NCBI GenBank assembly: GCA_963556255.1
Contig: OY744607.1
Coordinates: 38,030,222-38,094,221, forward strand
Reading direction: 5' to 3'
Source: Allolobophora icterica
Taxonomy: Eukaryota; Annelida; Clitellata; Crassiclitellata; Lumbricidae
Length of the DNA stretch: 64,000 nucleotides
The notes under the pieces were generated by a model. The model was not told the DNA's origin and did not search any database. It was given only the letters and a program-made list of their open reading frames with translations. This document shows, in pieces, positions 52,740 to 64,000 of this stretch. The stretch's first letter is position 1, and every line of letters starts with the position of its first letter. The position numbers and the translations under genes were made by a program.

Positions 52740-53392
52740 GGGTCTGTGTTATTATCGGTTAACAGTTGCGGTCCGTTTGGGATGAGACTGCAAGGAAGGC
52801 CGAGATCGAGAAGTATCTGTTGTTTCTGCTGCAGTTGAGATGTAATATCAACACCTCTGGCGGTTTCATCGCTTTCGAAATCCGTAGTCAACCGTGATTT
52901 GACGTCGATGTTTGGACTATTGTTGCGGACAGCAGTGCAAGCCTCTGCGCTGGCCTCCTGTTCTTTTCTGCCTCTCTGTCGACGACGCTCCTCCACGTTC
53001 GGCGTGAGGTCGCTCGTCGCCGATTCTGCCAGTCGAGAGAAGTCGAACCGCGATCGCTTCGACTGTTGCGGTGATGCAGAGGAACAGGAATCGTCAGAGG
53101 TCGATCGATGGTCCTCCGTCTTTGGCTGATACATAGGATGATGATTAACCGATTGATTGAACGAGTGGACGACCATCGGGTGGTGATGATTCACTGGTTG
53201 ATTCTGCAGCTGATCTTGCAACTGACGTTGTATGTAGGAATATTGTAGAACGAGATTCGTATATTCTAGAGGCGTCATGAGCGTTGGTTGAAGGCCAGGA
53301 TTGCTGGCAACCATCTGATGCCAGTATGCCATATGCTGCATATAATACATATGCCAGGAATTCCCCAGATTCGCTTCTCTGAAATACTGCAT
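52740..53392 (-). CDS. Odd-skipped-related zinc-finger transcription factor, exon 1
   Basis: This exon encodes the N-terminal 217 residues and part of codon 218. The start is the first Met (53392) of an open frame beginning MQYFREANLGNSW. The region is rich in Gln, His and Ser, with a Met/Tyr-rich segment at about residues 15-55. Residues 111-126 read SKRSRFDFSRLAESAT, matching the FDFxxLAxxAT motif found in vertebrate OSR1/OSR2 before their zinc fingers. A basic run (ERRRQRGRK, 135-143) may be a nuclear localisation signal. The donor is CC|GTAAGT at 52739 (phase 2). The whole gene is 653+156+148 coding nt, giving 318 residues, close to OSR2. Odd-skipped proteins are sequence-specific DNA-binding regulators used in gut, mesoderm, kidney-type and limb or joint patterning. 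The N-terminal half is otherwise divergent. Confidence 0.9.
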
Positions 53393-54060
53393 TCTTCAGC
53401 CGTTGAAATAAATCGATGCTTATTAAGGACGTGTACAAACTTCGGGAACTTCAGTCAAGCGTAAACCAGAACAGCGTAAGCGAATTCCACAACAGAAAGT
53501 CTAAGAAAACGGAAGATCGGCGGAAACTCAAAGAATACGGAAGAACGGACTACAGTGCGGACGTCCTGTCTTTGTTCTTCTATCTTAAATATTCTACCTT
53601 AAATATGGATGAGCGAGTAATCCACGCATCAATGCGTAACGCTGGTCTGAGACGATAAAATTGATTCTTAAACAGCCGTCCTTTTAGGTTCAGAGCGAGT
53701 CAAGAGATAAGCGGCGACGGTTCAGTTGTCTTTCATCAGCTCTCCCACACAGACAGACGGAAGACAGCTTCCTCAGAATCCAAAGCGACGATTGGCTGCC
53801 GAAATCAGCCCCGCACTGACCCCTCGCGGGTCATGTCCCCCATGCAGTAGGTCATTAGCCCTTCTCGCTGCCGATGCGACTCCTCCTTACGCCGGATCAA
53901 ATTACCGCCGAGTATCGGAATCGCTTGGGCAGCACGAGCCGTTGACACCGGTCCGAGATTGTTGGAGATCGCGATCGTAAACACCCGCTTGATTGGTGTT
54001 TGATTGGCTAATCGACAGCGTGCTGCCATTGTTTACTGACCTGTTACTCGATCTTTAAGA
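53393..54060 (-). promoter_or_regulatory. Presumed promoter and 5' UTR of the odd-skipped-related gene
   Basis: This block just upstream of the OSR start codon has more CG dinucleotides than its surroundings. Read on the minus strand it holds two TATTTAAG sequences (53605-53598 and 53591-53584). Either could act as a TATA-like element and would give a 5' UTR of about 160-180 nt. The open frames on the plus strand here (for example 53726-53980) are compositional shadows with no recognisable domain. The boundaries are approximate and no transcription start can be read. Confidence 0.4.
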
Positions 54061-54617
54061 CAGGGAGTCGGTTGGTGAAGCAATTGAGGATAATCCTAGG
54101 TGGGAAGAAATCCGACCGGGAGTCAGGTTCCTATGGAAGGCGATTACCATTTACACGGGGTTCGGAGCCTTCTTTGTTGCCTATTACTTTAGCGATTTTC
54201 AGAGGACAATTAGAACGAAGTGTGTTTAATCATTTGCTTCACGAAATTCCTTCGTATGATTATAATAAGTAAACACTTCCGTTACTAGCCATACAACCGA
54301 TACAGTTAACAAACAGTTACCTCTACCCGTGCAAGCAACGCAGTGTTATTCAAATTTAATATAATCATGCAATCTTATCTTATCTGAAACATTGATGGAG
54401 TCGTATTTAAACTACAAAGGCGAGGAATCAACTGGCAATACAAACACAGGCACCTGATAATCTACGAGAGCAGTCTATGTGTAAGATTAGGGTAATAGGG
54501 TAAGTTGTTCGTGATCCCCTTGCTATATATATATAGGCCTACATGCTTAAATAAGTGATTAACAAGGTGCGCTATATTAATCTATTAGAATCAATTTCTA
54601 TCGAAAGCCTGCAGAGG

Positions 54618-55925
54618 CAGGGCCGGATTAACCACTCGGGGGGCCCCATGCTTATTGGACACGGAGGGCCCTTGTGGTATTGAGCATACTGTACATGACA
54701 ATCAACTTGTATAGTGAAGAAGGGAAGAAAGGTCAATGCTGTGTGGCGTGCTGCTTAAATTAGTAGTCAATAAATACAACACAACTTTAACGATTTGCAT
54801 TTTGTTACTATATAGGCTATTGACAACATACAATTGGCGTAAAATTATAATAAAAATTCAATTCTGTTTCTTCATTGTTAATAGCTCAGAAACACTTGGG
54901 ACTTTTAGCAGCTGCAAACTGTGTACTAAGGTCATCAAATGAAATCAAGTTAAGAACATCAATCTCAACACAAAGAAGTTCCAATGTTGTTAGACGTTTG
55001 AGGGTCATAGAAGTTTGCGGTTTAGGGGCTGTTCATAAATGACGTCACGTCCAGATGGAGGAAGGACCCGGAGGAGTAAGACTTATGTGACGCTATGCTT
55101 GAACTTCTGTGCCTAATGTATATAGAAGTTCATGCAAAATGTGAAAATAGAGGTGGGGGTCAAGTTTGTGCCAAAATAGTGTGACGTCATGTATGGACGA
55201 GCCCTTATTTTTTTAGCAAGTCTCATCTTACTTAAACAGTGTTCACCTCAGCTGGAGCTCATCAATGACACCAACATACGCAGAGCGATAGAAATAATTA
55301 TAATTAGGGAATGTTTCCAGAAGGTTCTCTTGAGTTGGCAAAATCAGCAAGTTGAACCATTTCCTCAGGGAATATGTCAGACTACAACTCTCCTGTCTAT
55401 GTCGTTGTCAGCCTGATGGAAAATTCTCAAATTGTGCCAGGCTCTAATCTGTTACAACTTGGAATACATAACGAACTTCATTGTAAGCGTCAATTCTCTG
55501 CCTTGTCGACGTCAACAACTTGTAGGGCCTATACAATAACCAATGAGTTTCAGCACGAAACTTGTTTCTACCTTGCAAGATGAGCTCGCTGCTATGTTTA
55601 TTCCAGGGAACAAATCGCGTCGAAATGGAGCCAAAATGACGTCAGCATAGATTTATATTGACTAAAAGAAGTTGAGCCAAAAGAGTGTAGGCCTACCGTA
55701 CACAGCAGTTGGTTGGACGGCTGACATTTCAAATTTGTAATTTACTTAGTGAAATTCTTGCTTAAACTGAAACTAATGGCTCTTTCTTGTGAACAAATAA
55801 TTATTTGGTGCATGGTTTTATAAATTCCTGTGTTTCTCCTGCAGTACTCCGACTCCGTCGGGGGCCCCTCTAAGCGGGGGGCCCCATGCTAAAGCATATT
55901 GAGCATACCGGTTAATCCGGCCCTG
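54618..55925. mobile_element. hAT-like element, 1.3 kb, with a nested Harbinger-like MITE
   Basis: The left end is CAGGGCCGGATTAACC and the right end GGTTAATCCGGCCCTG, a perfect 16-bp inverted repeat, with GGGGGGCCCCATGCT also shared further inside both ends. The flanks TGCAGAGG (54610-54617) and CCCAGAGG (55926-55933) match at 6 of 8. The internal open frames have no recognisable transposase motif, so it is non-autonomous or decayed. Confidence 0.85.
55025..55204. mobile_element. PIF/Harbinger- or ISL2EU-like MITE nested in the hAT-like element
   Basis: This 180-bp element has ends GGGGCTGTTCATAAATGACG and, in reverse, GGGCTCGTCCATACATGACG, both followed by TCAC. TTA flanks it on both sides (55022-55024 and 55205-55207), the usual Harbinger target. 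ISL2EU-type elements have similar ends but a 2-bp target, so the class is not certain. Confidence 0.7.
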
Positions 55926-56014
55926 CCCAGAGGGATGATTGCAGGAAGCGTGGATGAAGAACTGAATGATTGAATCGTAGAAATATGGATATATCCCGCA
56001 TATTATATGGTTCC

Positions 56015-56215
56015 ATAGGCATAATTTGTGTGGGTACGAGGGATACCCGTACCCCCACCCCACTTTTTGGACTGGGGGTAGTGGTACCGTATCCCCCACT
56101 TTTTGAACAATGCCAATCAATATTTTATTATTGTGCCTTCCCAGAAATCGAAGTCTTTGCCTTGCTTTGTGTATGTAAGAAATTGGTACCCCTCCCCCCA
56201 CTGTCTAGACCTCTG
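56015..56215 (+). repeat. Dispersed GGGGTAC repeat, copy 2
   Basis: CATAGGCATAATTTGTG and the following blocks match the copy at 43690. The peptides seen on both strands (for example VGGTG and VGWGYGYP) are readings of the repeat. Confidence 0.8.
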
Positions 56216-56229
56216 TGTCTGTAACCTAA

Positions 56230-57295
56230 CGATTGCTGATACACGCCTGCTGAGTGGACTCTGTGTGAGGAGCTGTTCGTGCACACTCGCCTATAGCGAC
56301 TCAGATTAAGATTGACTGACTGCCAAGAGCAACAACTAAACAATAGACTTCCGGTGTCCAATTAAGAAGACGAGACTGTTCACACCTTAATAAACAAATG
56401 AATCTCTGTTTTTAAACTATCAGTAAATATGCCTGCGCTGATATTTGACCAGAAGCATCTCGTAACTTAATATTCTATATGAATTTTCGCTACTAAAATT
56501 AAAATTATTATATATACAGTTCAAAATAGCGTTCTCTGTCGAATCGCACGACATAGCATCATCTCACATATAATCATAGCCAGGGAATAGAATCTATGCC
56601 ACCAAGGGGAAGGGCTCAAGCGATAGCCACTCTGGCCTGCACGGTATACCCCAATCGCAACCCATCGAAGAGTAGCAGTACACGGGATTTCAGCGCCGAC
56701 AACGGTGTCCAGTTACATCCTTAAAAAAAACAGACGAAACTGTTATTTAACTCTCAGTGCTTGCGTTGACAGAATTTTGACAGGGAGAGGCGCCCTGTAG
56801 AAGAGCATCTAAATGTAGGCCCGTACATTAGCATATCGATACACCGCAGTTAATGACCATATTTATTATGCGTGATCCTTATGAGACAGCCGCATTGTTC
56901 TCCTGTCGTATCTCGGAGCCAACTGAAGGCCTACCCTCCCGCTGAGTCTGTCCGGAGGGTAGCTTACGGCACCTGTCAACCTCTTCGCCTGGTCACCGAC
57001 GTCCTACAGTCTTCGGGTTCATAATTATTTAACCCAGTACCTCTGCTTCTACAGAGCGGGTGTTAAGGGTCGGAGTCAAATTCCGTGCTACCCCCTACTA
57101 CTCTCAATTGAACCCGAGACCGCTTCACGCGTGGCAGGGCGTCTGCGCCAGTTTGGATTGGCGGAAGGATACACGCAGAGCCGTTATCTCCATTCTGACA
57201 ATTTTATAAACACGACAATCGTATTCGCAACAAGGAATACAAATATTATGTCAGTTAGAGTGAGGAGAGCGGATTGAGCGGACGAGAAGTTGGAG
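56230..57295. other. No gene seen
   Basis: Moderately GC-rich between 56880 and 57180, without coding frames or recognised repeats. Confidence 0.45.
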
Positions 57296-57299
57296 GCGG

Positions 57300-57590
57300 G
57301 CGCGCGCGCGCGCGCACACACACCCACATACCACACTACACATGGGCACACAAACGGACACACACATACAGACGTACACCTAGACACGCACAAACAAACT
57401 CGGAGACACACATACAGACGTACACCTAGACACGCACAAACAAACTCACACATACACACACATGGACAGTTGGACACACACACACACGCACGCACACACA
57501 CACACACACACACACATAATACGGATACACGCACGGATATACGCACACGCACACATGTGCACAGACACAAAACACACACATACACACGTC
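57300..57590. repeat. CG/CA microsatellite complex
   Basis: A (GC)n start passes into CACACA with two copies of ACACATACAGACGTACACCT (57361 and 57406). Confidence 0.95.
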
Positions 57591-57604
57591 ATGCTACTCA
57601 TGGC

Positions 57605-57695
57605 TCATTATCATACTGACGGAATAGAAGTGGAATAGATGCGTTGGTTTCCACTTCGGCGACCTGGGTTCGAATCCCTCTTGTGTCATTATGAA
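57605..57695 (+). mobile_element. tRNA-like SINE fragment
   Basis: Contains the B-box-like segment CTGGGTTCGAATCCCTC preceded by a decayed A-box region. No paired acceptor stem is seen, so it is not called a tRNA gene. Confidence 0.5.
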
Positions 57696-58027
57696 ATCGA
57701 CATGCTCACTAGAGATTAGATAGCGGTATACTGGTCAACCTATGAACTAAACATGGCTATAACATCATCATCTCCTCAGACAAACAGAAGCACTTTGGCC
57801 AATTAATATATGCGCTACATAAAGGCTTGATCAAGCGTGACATTAGATACGGCCTGACATTAACTGAAGTCGTTCAGGGCAAAACAAGAAGAATGCGATG
57901 GTTATTCGGTGTAAGAATTCGCTTCTATATATAGGAACGAACTATAAAGTATAGATTTGATCGCATGGCAGAAACTGAATCCACTAAGAAATGCAAGACT
58001 GAATTGGTAGAGAAAGTCATTTGGATT

Positions 58028-58325
58028 AAATGAGTGAGCATGTAGCTGAGCAAGTAATTGACTGATCGAGTGAACGAGTGAATAAGTGAATGAGTTAGAG
58101 AGTGAGTGAGCGAGTATACGTGAATAAGTGAGTGACTGGGTGCAAGTGATTGATTGAGTGAGCGACTGAGCGAAATAATGAATTAATGAGTGAATGAGTT
58201 ATAGAAGGAACGAGTGAGTGAATGAATTGAATGACTGATATAGAGTGGGTGTTTGGGTCAATGAGTGTTAGTGAGTGCGTGAGCGATTGGCTGAGCGAGT
58301 GATTTAATTGTGCGAGTGAGTATAC
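58028..58325. repeat. Degenerate (GAGT)n repeat
   Basis: About 300 bp of GAGTGAGT, GAATGAGT and GAGCGAGT units with heavy decay. Confidence 0.85.
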
Positions 58326-59254
58326 GCAAGTAATTAATTGTAGGAAGTTAAGTAGGCCCTAAGTAGGTAAAAAAAATGCAGATAAGTAAATTGGTAGGTC
58401 AATTTTACAAGGTAATTAATTAACTAATTAAATAAGTAAGGAATGTTGCTACGAATAGATTTCACACTCCTTCTTCAACCATCTTCCTAACTTACTTCTT
58501 TAAATTCCTTGCAGAAAGAGAGCAAAATAAATATGGAACCAAATACACCGTATAAGCATATACATGTAAAGTAGGCCTATAGTATAGGCGCATTAAAAGA
58601 ACTGCTCGTAGTACCCAGAAAAAATTGGCAACAAGCTGGAAATAGAAAAATATTAAAGATATAATAATATTGTATTTAGAAAATGGTCCCCAGCCTCTGA
58701 ACTCTCACGATTTGTGACTTTATAAGAGAAATTTGAAGGTATAAAGTTATTGCTATTTGAGCCGCTGTACCTCTACTACTTATAATCTTTTTACTATTTT
58801 TTTCCGGTTTCGTTTAGGTCAAATAGAGTTAATAATAATTTAATATCTGTGGTGTTGGTCTCTTAAATAAACTATGTTGTATTACCGATGCTAATAGTTA
58901 AATTTTCAATCTAAGATCTGAAAGTTTTAGTTTTAAAAGCTATTTTCGAATGTAATTTTGGCGATAGTGAAACCACGGTCATATTGTCCACAGTCGTTTG
59001 ATGTGTATGTATTTGTTTAGTGTGCTATCATGTCTCGTGTTCTCTCACGATTCATGTGTGATCTTTCGATAATCTAGCGATGACGCTATCTGTTACACCA
59101 TGACGCTGGTGAGAAACCTGTCCAAGTTATGGTAGAACGTAAGAAGTTATAATGTCAAGTAGCGCCAAGCGTGGTGATTCCGACTTGACTGAATATTTGT
59201 GTTCTGCACCGCATGTAATTAATGTTCATGGGTCTTGCCTAAAACAGTAAATAA

Positions 59255-61400
59255 ATTAAGCGAGCATTCAACAAAAACGTGGGGCATGTGCAGTCAAGTC
59301 AGAAAGTAAATGTAAAATTCTACACTCTTCAGTAGGAGAGTTTGATTGGAAACGGAACTGTTTCATTTGTGGTAAACCTGTTGATGTTCGAAAGCCTGAT
59401 AAGAATGCCAAATGACGCAGTGTACAAACTGGATATCAGACAGTATTTTAGATTTCTGTCAGAAACGGCATGATCATTTGGCATTCGTGGTGCAGGGTCG
59501 CCTAGAAACAACAGGTGATTTTCCTGAAGGTTAAGCAATTTGCCACTTGAACTGTTATCGTGACTTTTCTAAGGTTGAAAAGGTTCACAGGGAATCTGAG
59601 CCAGGCAGTTCTGGTAGATCTGCCAGTAGACCTGTCAGCCAAGATATGTTGGAAAATTTTAATGCTATGTGTGATGCAATGGGTTATTTTGATGGTGAAT
59701 TGTACACTGTTGAGGAACTACGTGAAAGAATGGTTAGTATTTCTGAGGACCCATATACAAACAGTCAATTTTACAGTCATCTGAGGACGATCTTCCAGCT
59801 GCAAGGCCAACTGTTTTCATGCAGTGGTCTGCAGACAATGTTGACCATAACAATGTGACACTAGACGGTTTGGGAACCTTTCATTGGATGGGAATCATTT
59901 CTATGTCAGTAACTTTCAGTCATTAGACATGTTACCCTCAGGTGATTTTAGTGGAAAGTTTGTTAAACATCTATCACGTGTTAAAGTTGCTGACATGGTC
60001 CATGGAAGGGGCATTCCTATCCATCAAATTAAACTGCCAAATGTCCTGCAACGGTCAATGTTTTAGTTCAAACCTATCAATGGTATACAGTCAGGGCTCT
60101 GTGCTCCCCATTCAGTAAAATTGGAGTTAATGTGGAAAATGTTGTGGTATTTTCGAGGTGAAGTGACCGAATTGGTCAGGTTTCATGCAAGACATGAACA
60201 CTGGTCCACACCTACCTCCTGGCGACATCCGAATGTTACCCATTATTGACATGAACCCATGTGAGAGATCATGTATCTTGTCAACACTCTTATTTATCAG
60301 TGACCAGGCCAAGAAACTCAAATAATTGTACCATGTGTAACATTCTACCCAGCCTTTGTGACTGAAAACTGTCTAAGTTATCACTTCACAATCACTTAAT
60401 GTGGTATGTTGGATAGGAGTTTTCCATGTAATTATGAGTTTTCGTGGCAGCATTGGCTCTGTGATGTCCAGTTCAGGGCTTTCAGAGGCTTTGGAGTACT
60501 GCTATGGCCCAAATACAGTTGTGCATATGATCAGTGGCAAGGCCTGGGCTTTACGAGGCATTTTTTGATTGATTTAGCACTAAGTATTTTGCTGACGAGG
60601 TATGTACTAGATACTTCAGTAAATAATGACATTCCTGGCTCTATAAATAATACAGATGTAACTGATTTGAGAGCACTTTATGACAGTGTCATCAGCAAAG
60701 AGTTAGATTTACAAAGTCTAGATGTCTCTGAATGTTTAAGAAAGTTGGACAGTGTGCTTTCAGCTCATAAAACCATGTTGACCACTGTGTCCAGAACTGC
60801 CAAATTATGGTTGCAATATATGAAGTATGTTGAGTCTTTTGTTGACATTCTAGAAACAGTTCTTAGGGCTGAAAGATCAGGAGTTTGGGATATGCATCTG
60901 GTTGGTATCTCAACGATGCTAAATCTCTTTGCAGTGACAGGGCACAATCAGTATGCCAAGATTAGTGTGCTTGGCTCTATCTCCAACATAATATGCTCGA
61001 ACTGCCACATACTCATGCATGGTTACATGAAAACCTCAGTAATGGGTACCACAGTGTATGCCGATCTCACCGTTTATGGGGATTCTTGTCAACAGATTTT
61101 CTAATAGCACAAGTTATGATGAAAGCAATCAAGAGGCTCAGTGGTTTGACACATGGCAGAGGGATGAGTGAAAGTGTGTGACAGTTATGGGTTTGCACCT
61201 TACATAAATGTACCAGTGTTCATGCTGCCTTCAGTCATTTTACTGGCTTTGACATCACAAGTGATGCTATGTCACTCTCTGAACTAGGTAAATCACGTTT
61301 GTCTCGTGATTTAACAGATTTAAACAAAATACGTGGATATTTTGCAAGAATCTGCCATTTGATGTATCTGACTATTGTCTTGGCAGTATTTCATTAGGAT
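59255..61400 (+). pseudogene. Degenerate transposon-type protein gene, several frameshifts and stops
   Basis: One ancestral reading frame can be followed in pieces through all three plus frames. An N-terminal zinc-ligand-like piece has FDWKRNCFICGKP (from 59341). A CHLNCYRDF segment and the intact run MLENFNAMCDAMGYFDGELY lie in 59547-59790. FMQWSADNVDHN with TLDGLGTFHWMG lies at 59816-59900. MLPIIDMNPCERSCILSTLLF lies at about 60230-60300. VIMSFRGSIGS lies at about 60427-60460. An intact stretch of about 150 residues lies at 60560-60990, and LSGLTHGRGMSES lies at 61116-61160. Blocks of this kind, in this order, recur in repeated uncharacterised proteins of cnidarians, molluscs and other invertebrates as far as I remember. 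They behave like a mobile-element-encoded family whose enzymatic class I cannot name. At least four frame changes and several in-frame stops make it a dead copy. No terminal repeats were identified with confidence. Confidence 0.65.
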
Positions 61401-61920
61401 TAGTTGCATCTGATACTGGTGCCATAACATGTGATACTGCTGATGAAGTTGGCAGTAAGATTATGGTGAACATGGATAATCATGCTTTCACAGATGTTGT
61501 CATGCAAAAAGCTGACCAAGTGTGGACATTAGCCTTACTAATGAAAAAATCAAAATCAATGCCAACCGTGTTGTCATTGATTCGAGTATTCTGTTTAACA
61601 GACTTTTGTTGGTGATGGAAAAGGTCTTCTGAGATGGAGCCATGCTTCAGCTATACACTGACAGCCAAGCCAACATCTTGACATGTACACTTATGTGCAA
61701 TTGCATTGTCTGCAGCAATGCTTGAAATAACTCTAGTCTATATAAGTCAAATCATGAAACACGAATATTGCATATGTAATGTATAAAATGGTTAAACTGC
61801 AATCACAGGCTATTAAAAATTTCATGTAAATAATGACGGTTAAAATGCAATAACGTCAATGCTACATATAGAATTTTATTTCCTTGGTGTTCTTGGACCA
61901 AGAAAAACACTACTGCACAC

Positions 61921-62265
61921 TGGCCGCCATTTTGTCCACCATTTTGTTTTCTTGCAGTGATACATATGTGTCTTTAGTTCCATCGCATTCCTTGACCCCG
62001 AAACTGTTAATTTAGACTCTAAAATCATGTTTGCATCATATACATGACTTAACTTATAGCCATTTGAAGATATTGGCCGCCATTTTGTCCGCCATTTTGT
62101 TTTCTTGCAGTGCTACATATGTGTCTTTAGTTTCATCGCATTTCTTGACCCCGAAAATGTTAATTTAGACTTTAAAATCATGTTTCTATCACATACGTGA
62201 CTTCACTTATAGCCATATGAAGATATTGGCCACCATTTTGGCCGCCATTTTGTTTTTTCATGCAA
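61921..62265. repeat. 153-bp tandem repeat, about 2.2 copies
   Basis: Copies start at 61921, 62074 and 62227 with the shared start TGGCCGCCATTTTG. The two full copies differ at roughly a dozen positions. It follows the broken transposon-type gene and could be its subterminal region, but this is not proven. Each unit carries the inverted-looking motif pair GCCGCCATTTTGT and CACCATTTTGT. Confidence 0.85.
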
Positions 62266-63199
62266 CCGCTACAAATCCAGCTTGCTAATCACGATTTTCG
62301 TTTTCAACAGGGTCAAATTAGTCTAGAAACACCTATTTGCAAATTGTTACATGATATGCTTGTAACAGTCATTTCTATAGCCTTTTTTAATTCCAAGCCT
62401 AAACTATACTGCCTACTGGACGTAATAAAGATGTTCATTAAAAAATATTGCGTGGATGGATTTTCGCTGGGGATGATTTAATTGAAGCTATATATAAAAC
62501 CCTTTATGAAAAATCAAAAATCAGCTTGTTGCCAATTTTTTCTGGGTCTGAGGACTCTGCAACCTGACTACTATAAGCACGTAAGCCGTTAAGTAAGTAA
62601 GTAAGTAAGGAAGTCGATAATGAAATGAATAAGTAAGTAAGTATGTTTGTGATCCACATTCCACACGGATTTCAAAATTTGCATAGGCTACATGTACTTC
62701 GATCTTTAGACTATAATAAAGAACTGCTATATATGAGTCGCAAATTGAATGAACTCGTCACGTCCACGCATATCAAGTTGTTAATGCGCTTTAGTGAAAA
62801 GTGCATGTTAAAAGTCAATTCACCTTTAATCTAACATATATCTTGTAGCATGCATTCAAAATTTCTCATGACAATCAGTTCTAATCATAATCTTCACACC
62901 CTACCCATGTTCCATTCGTTTTATTGTTACATCATCAAAATTCTTTTCAATTGTGAATAAACAATAGCCTAGGAAATATTTTTAGTCAAAATCAGCATGC
63001 GGATCTCCCATATACAGGTGAGAAGACGCGAGTGCATACTGATACTGATTCATTAATTGGAAAAGTTAGCAGCAGTGGATCCCCGCAAACACGTAGATCG
63101 CATGGCAACATCCAGAAGTGATAGCTGAAAAAGCGAATCTTCTACTGAGATCGTACAGTCAGCGAATCCCAGTATGCTCGGGTCTTCTTATCTATAATT

Positions 63200-63740
63200 A
63201 TGGGAGATGCGCATTATCCTTACTGTGGACCTGAATTGGTTCCCTATCTCTACGTTTAGTTCCGCATACGAGGCGACCGCTGCGTTGATCTTTCAAAGGG
63301 TCGAGGGTGATAGGAGATAATTTCGGGTAAATACTGTTCCAAAACGAGCCGATTTACCTTACCCCGACCGTCTCGGTCTCCTCACGCGGCCCCGGCCGTG
63401 CATAACCCCTGCCGCGGGCCTCAAAGAGACCTCTGGCCGGTTGCCCCGCTGTCTCAGGACCTGCAGGACCAGGCGGTGGGCGATTCTAATCAGAACCACG
63501 TGCGAGGCTCTTTGTTTTTGTAGTCGATTAATATCTAAATCTTATTAATTGGGAGTAATTTGACTGCGAGGTGGTTTCCGACACCATCGCTACAAAGACG
63601 GACGTGCTGAACCAATGGGGCGAGTGCGTGGGGTAGAACGGACACAATGAGGAAGGGTTAAACGGACTTCCTGCGGCCTTAAGTAGGCGCGCCACTTGTG
63701 GCCAGTGTGGTATCAGATGGGTTAAGGACGAAAACACTTT
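63200..63740. other. GC-rich island, function unknown
   Basis: CG dinucleotides are dense (for example CACGCGGCCCCGGCCG at 63384-63399, TGCCGCGGG near 63410) against a very AT-rich background. No open frame with a domain was found. It could be a promoter of a gene to the right or a repeat. Confidence 0.4.
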
Positions 63741-64000
63741 GCAGCATATTATATTGTGATTGATCAACGTGACCAAAACAGATTTGTTCAAAATTTGTTT
63801 CTTAATATTTATAAAACTGTTCTGTCGATTCCGGTGCCTGCCATTTCCTTTATCAAAATCAACTATTTTTCTAACCATGACTGTCCATGTGCAGACATGC
63901 ATGGGCTTCTATTTTCCCAGCTACTAAAATACTTTTTCGTATCTAGTTTGGTTATGAGTGCAACAGGATAGGATTGCTCTGAAATTCGTCTCATTATATT

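Noticed and set aside
53726..53980. Plus-strand 84-codon frame next to the OSR gene
   Set aside because: GC-rich promoter composition keeps the frame open; no domain and no splice support.
57184..57619. Cys/Val- and His/Thr-rich frames
   Set aside because: Translations of CA/GC microsatellite sequence.

Overview
This window is animal (metazoan) nuclear DNA: an AT-rich, repeat-laden stretch of a probably marine invertebrate genome, with short exons separated by kilobases of intron. There are no bacterial-style operons. The species cannot be named from the sequence. The tRNA-derived SINEs, hAT-type miniature elements and LINE 3' tails fit many marine bilaterians. Almost all long open frames are low-complexity repeats read in six frames, not genes.

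Two real genes are visible, both on the minus strand.
(1) The 5' part of an L1-family neural cell-adhesion gene (NrCAM/neuroglian/neurofascin/L1CAM group). Four exons at 28656-28503, 16680-16575, 15322-14943 and 3978-3850 join in frame with good splice sites. They encode a signal peptide and the first two Ig domains. The gene continues beyond the left edge of the window. A GC-richer block ending in a consensus donor near 43184 may be its 5' untranslated exon.
(2) A complete odd-skipped/OSR-type zinc-finger transcription factor. Three exons at 53392-52740, 49316-49161 and 47871-47724 encode 318 residues, with the family's FDF motif and three C2H2 fingers.

Layout. 1-3849: intergenic or L1-family intron with a 47-bp minisatellite interrupted by a hAT-like element. 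3850-28656: L1-family exons and introns, holding GA, GAT and TACATACTGG repeats, SINE copies, LINE tails, a MULE-like palindromic element and a Tc1-like hairpin element. 29575-31376: a 36/37-bp satellite with higher-order structure. 31.4-47.7 kb: SINEs, two more hAT-like elements and unannotated DNA. 47.7-53.4 kb: the OSR gene, rich in the palindrome TAGGCCTA, with a hAT-like element in intron 2 and a long GA tract in intron 1. 53.4-54.1 kb: its presumed promoter. 54.6-55.9 kb: a hAT-like element with a nested Harbinger-like MITE. 59.3-61.4 kb: the broken remains of a transposon-type protein gene, followed by a 153-bp tandem repeat. 63.2-63.7 kb: an unexplained GC-rich island.

The most interesting material is the mobile-element archaeology. 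Two different hAT-like elements sit at the same octamer in the promoter head of two copies of one SINE family. Several elements have target-site duplications that can be read directly. A SINE shares its 3' tail with a LINE. I did not find a convincing new multi-gene biological system.
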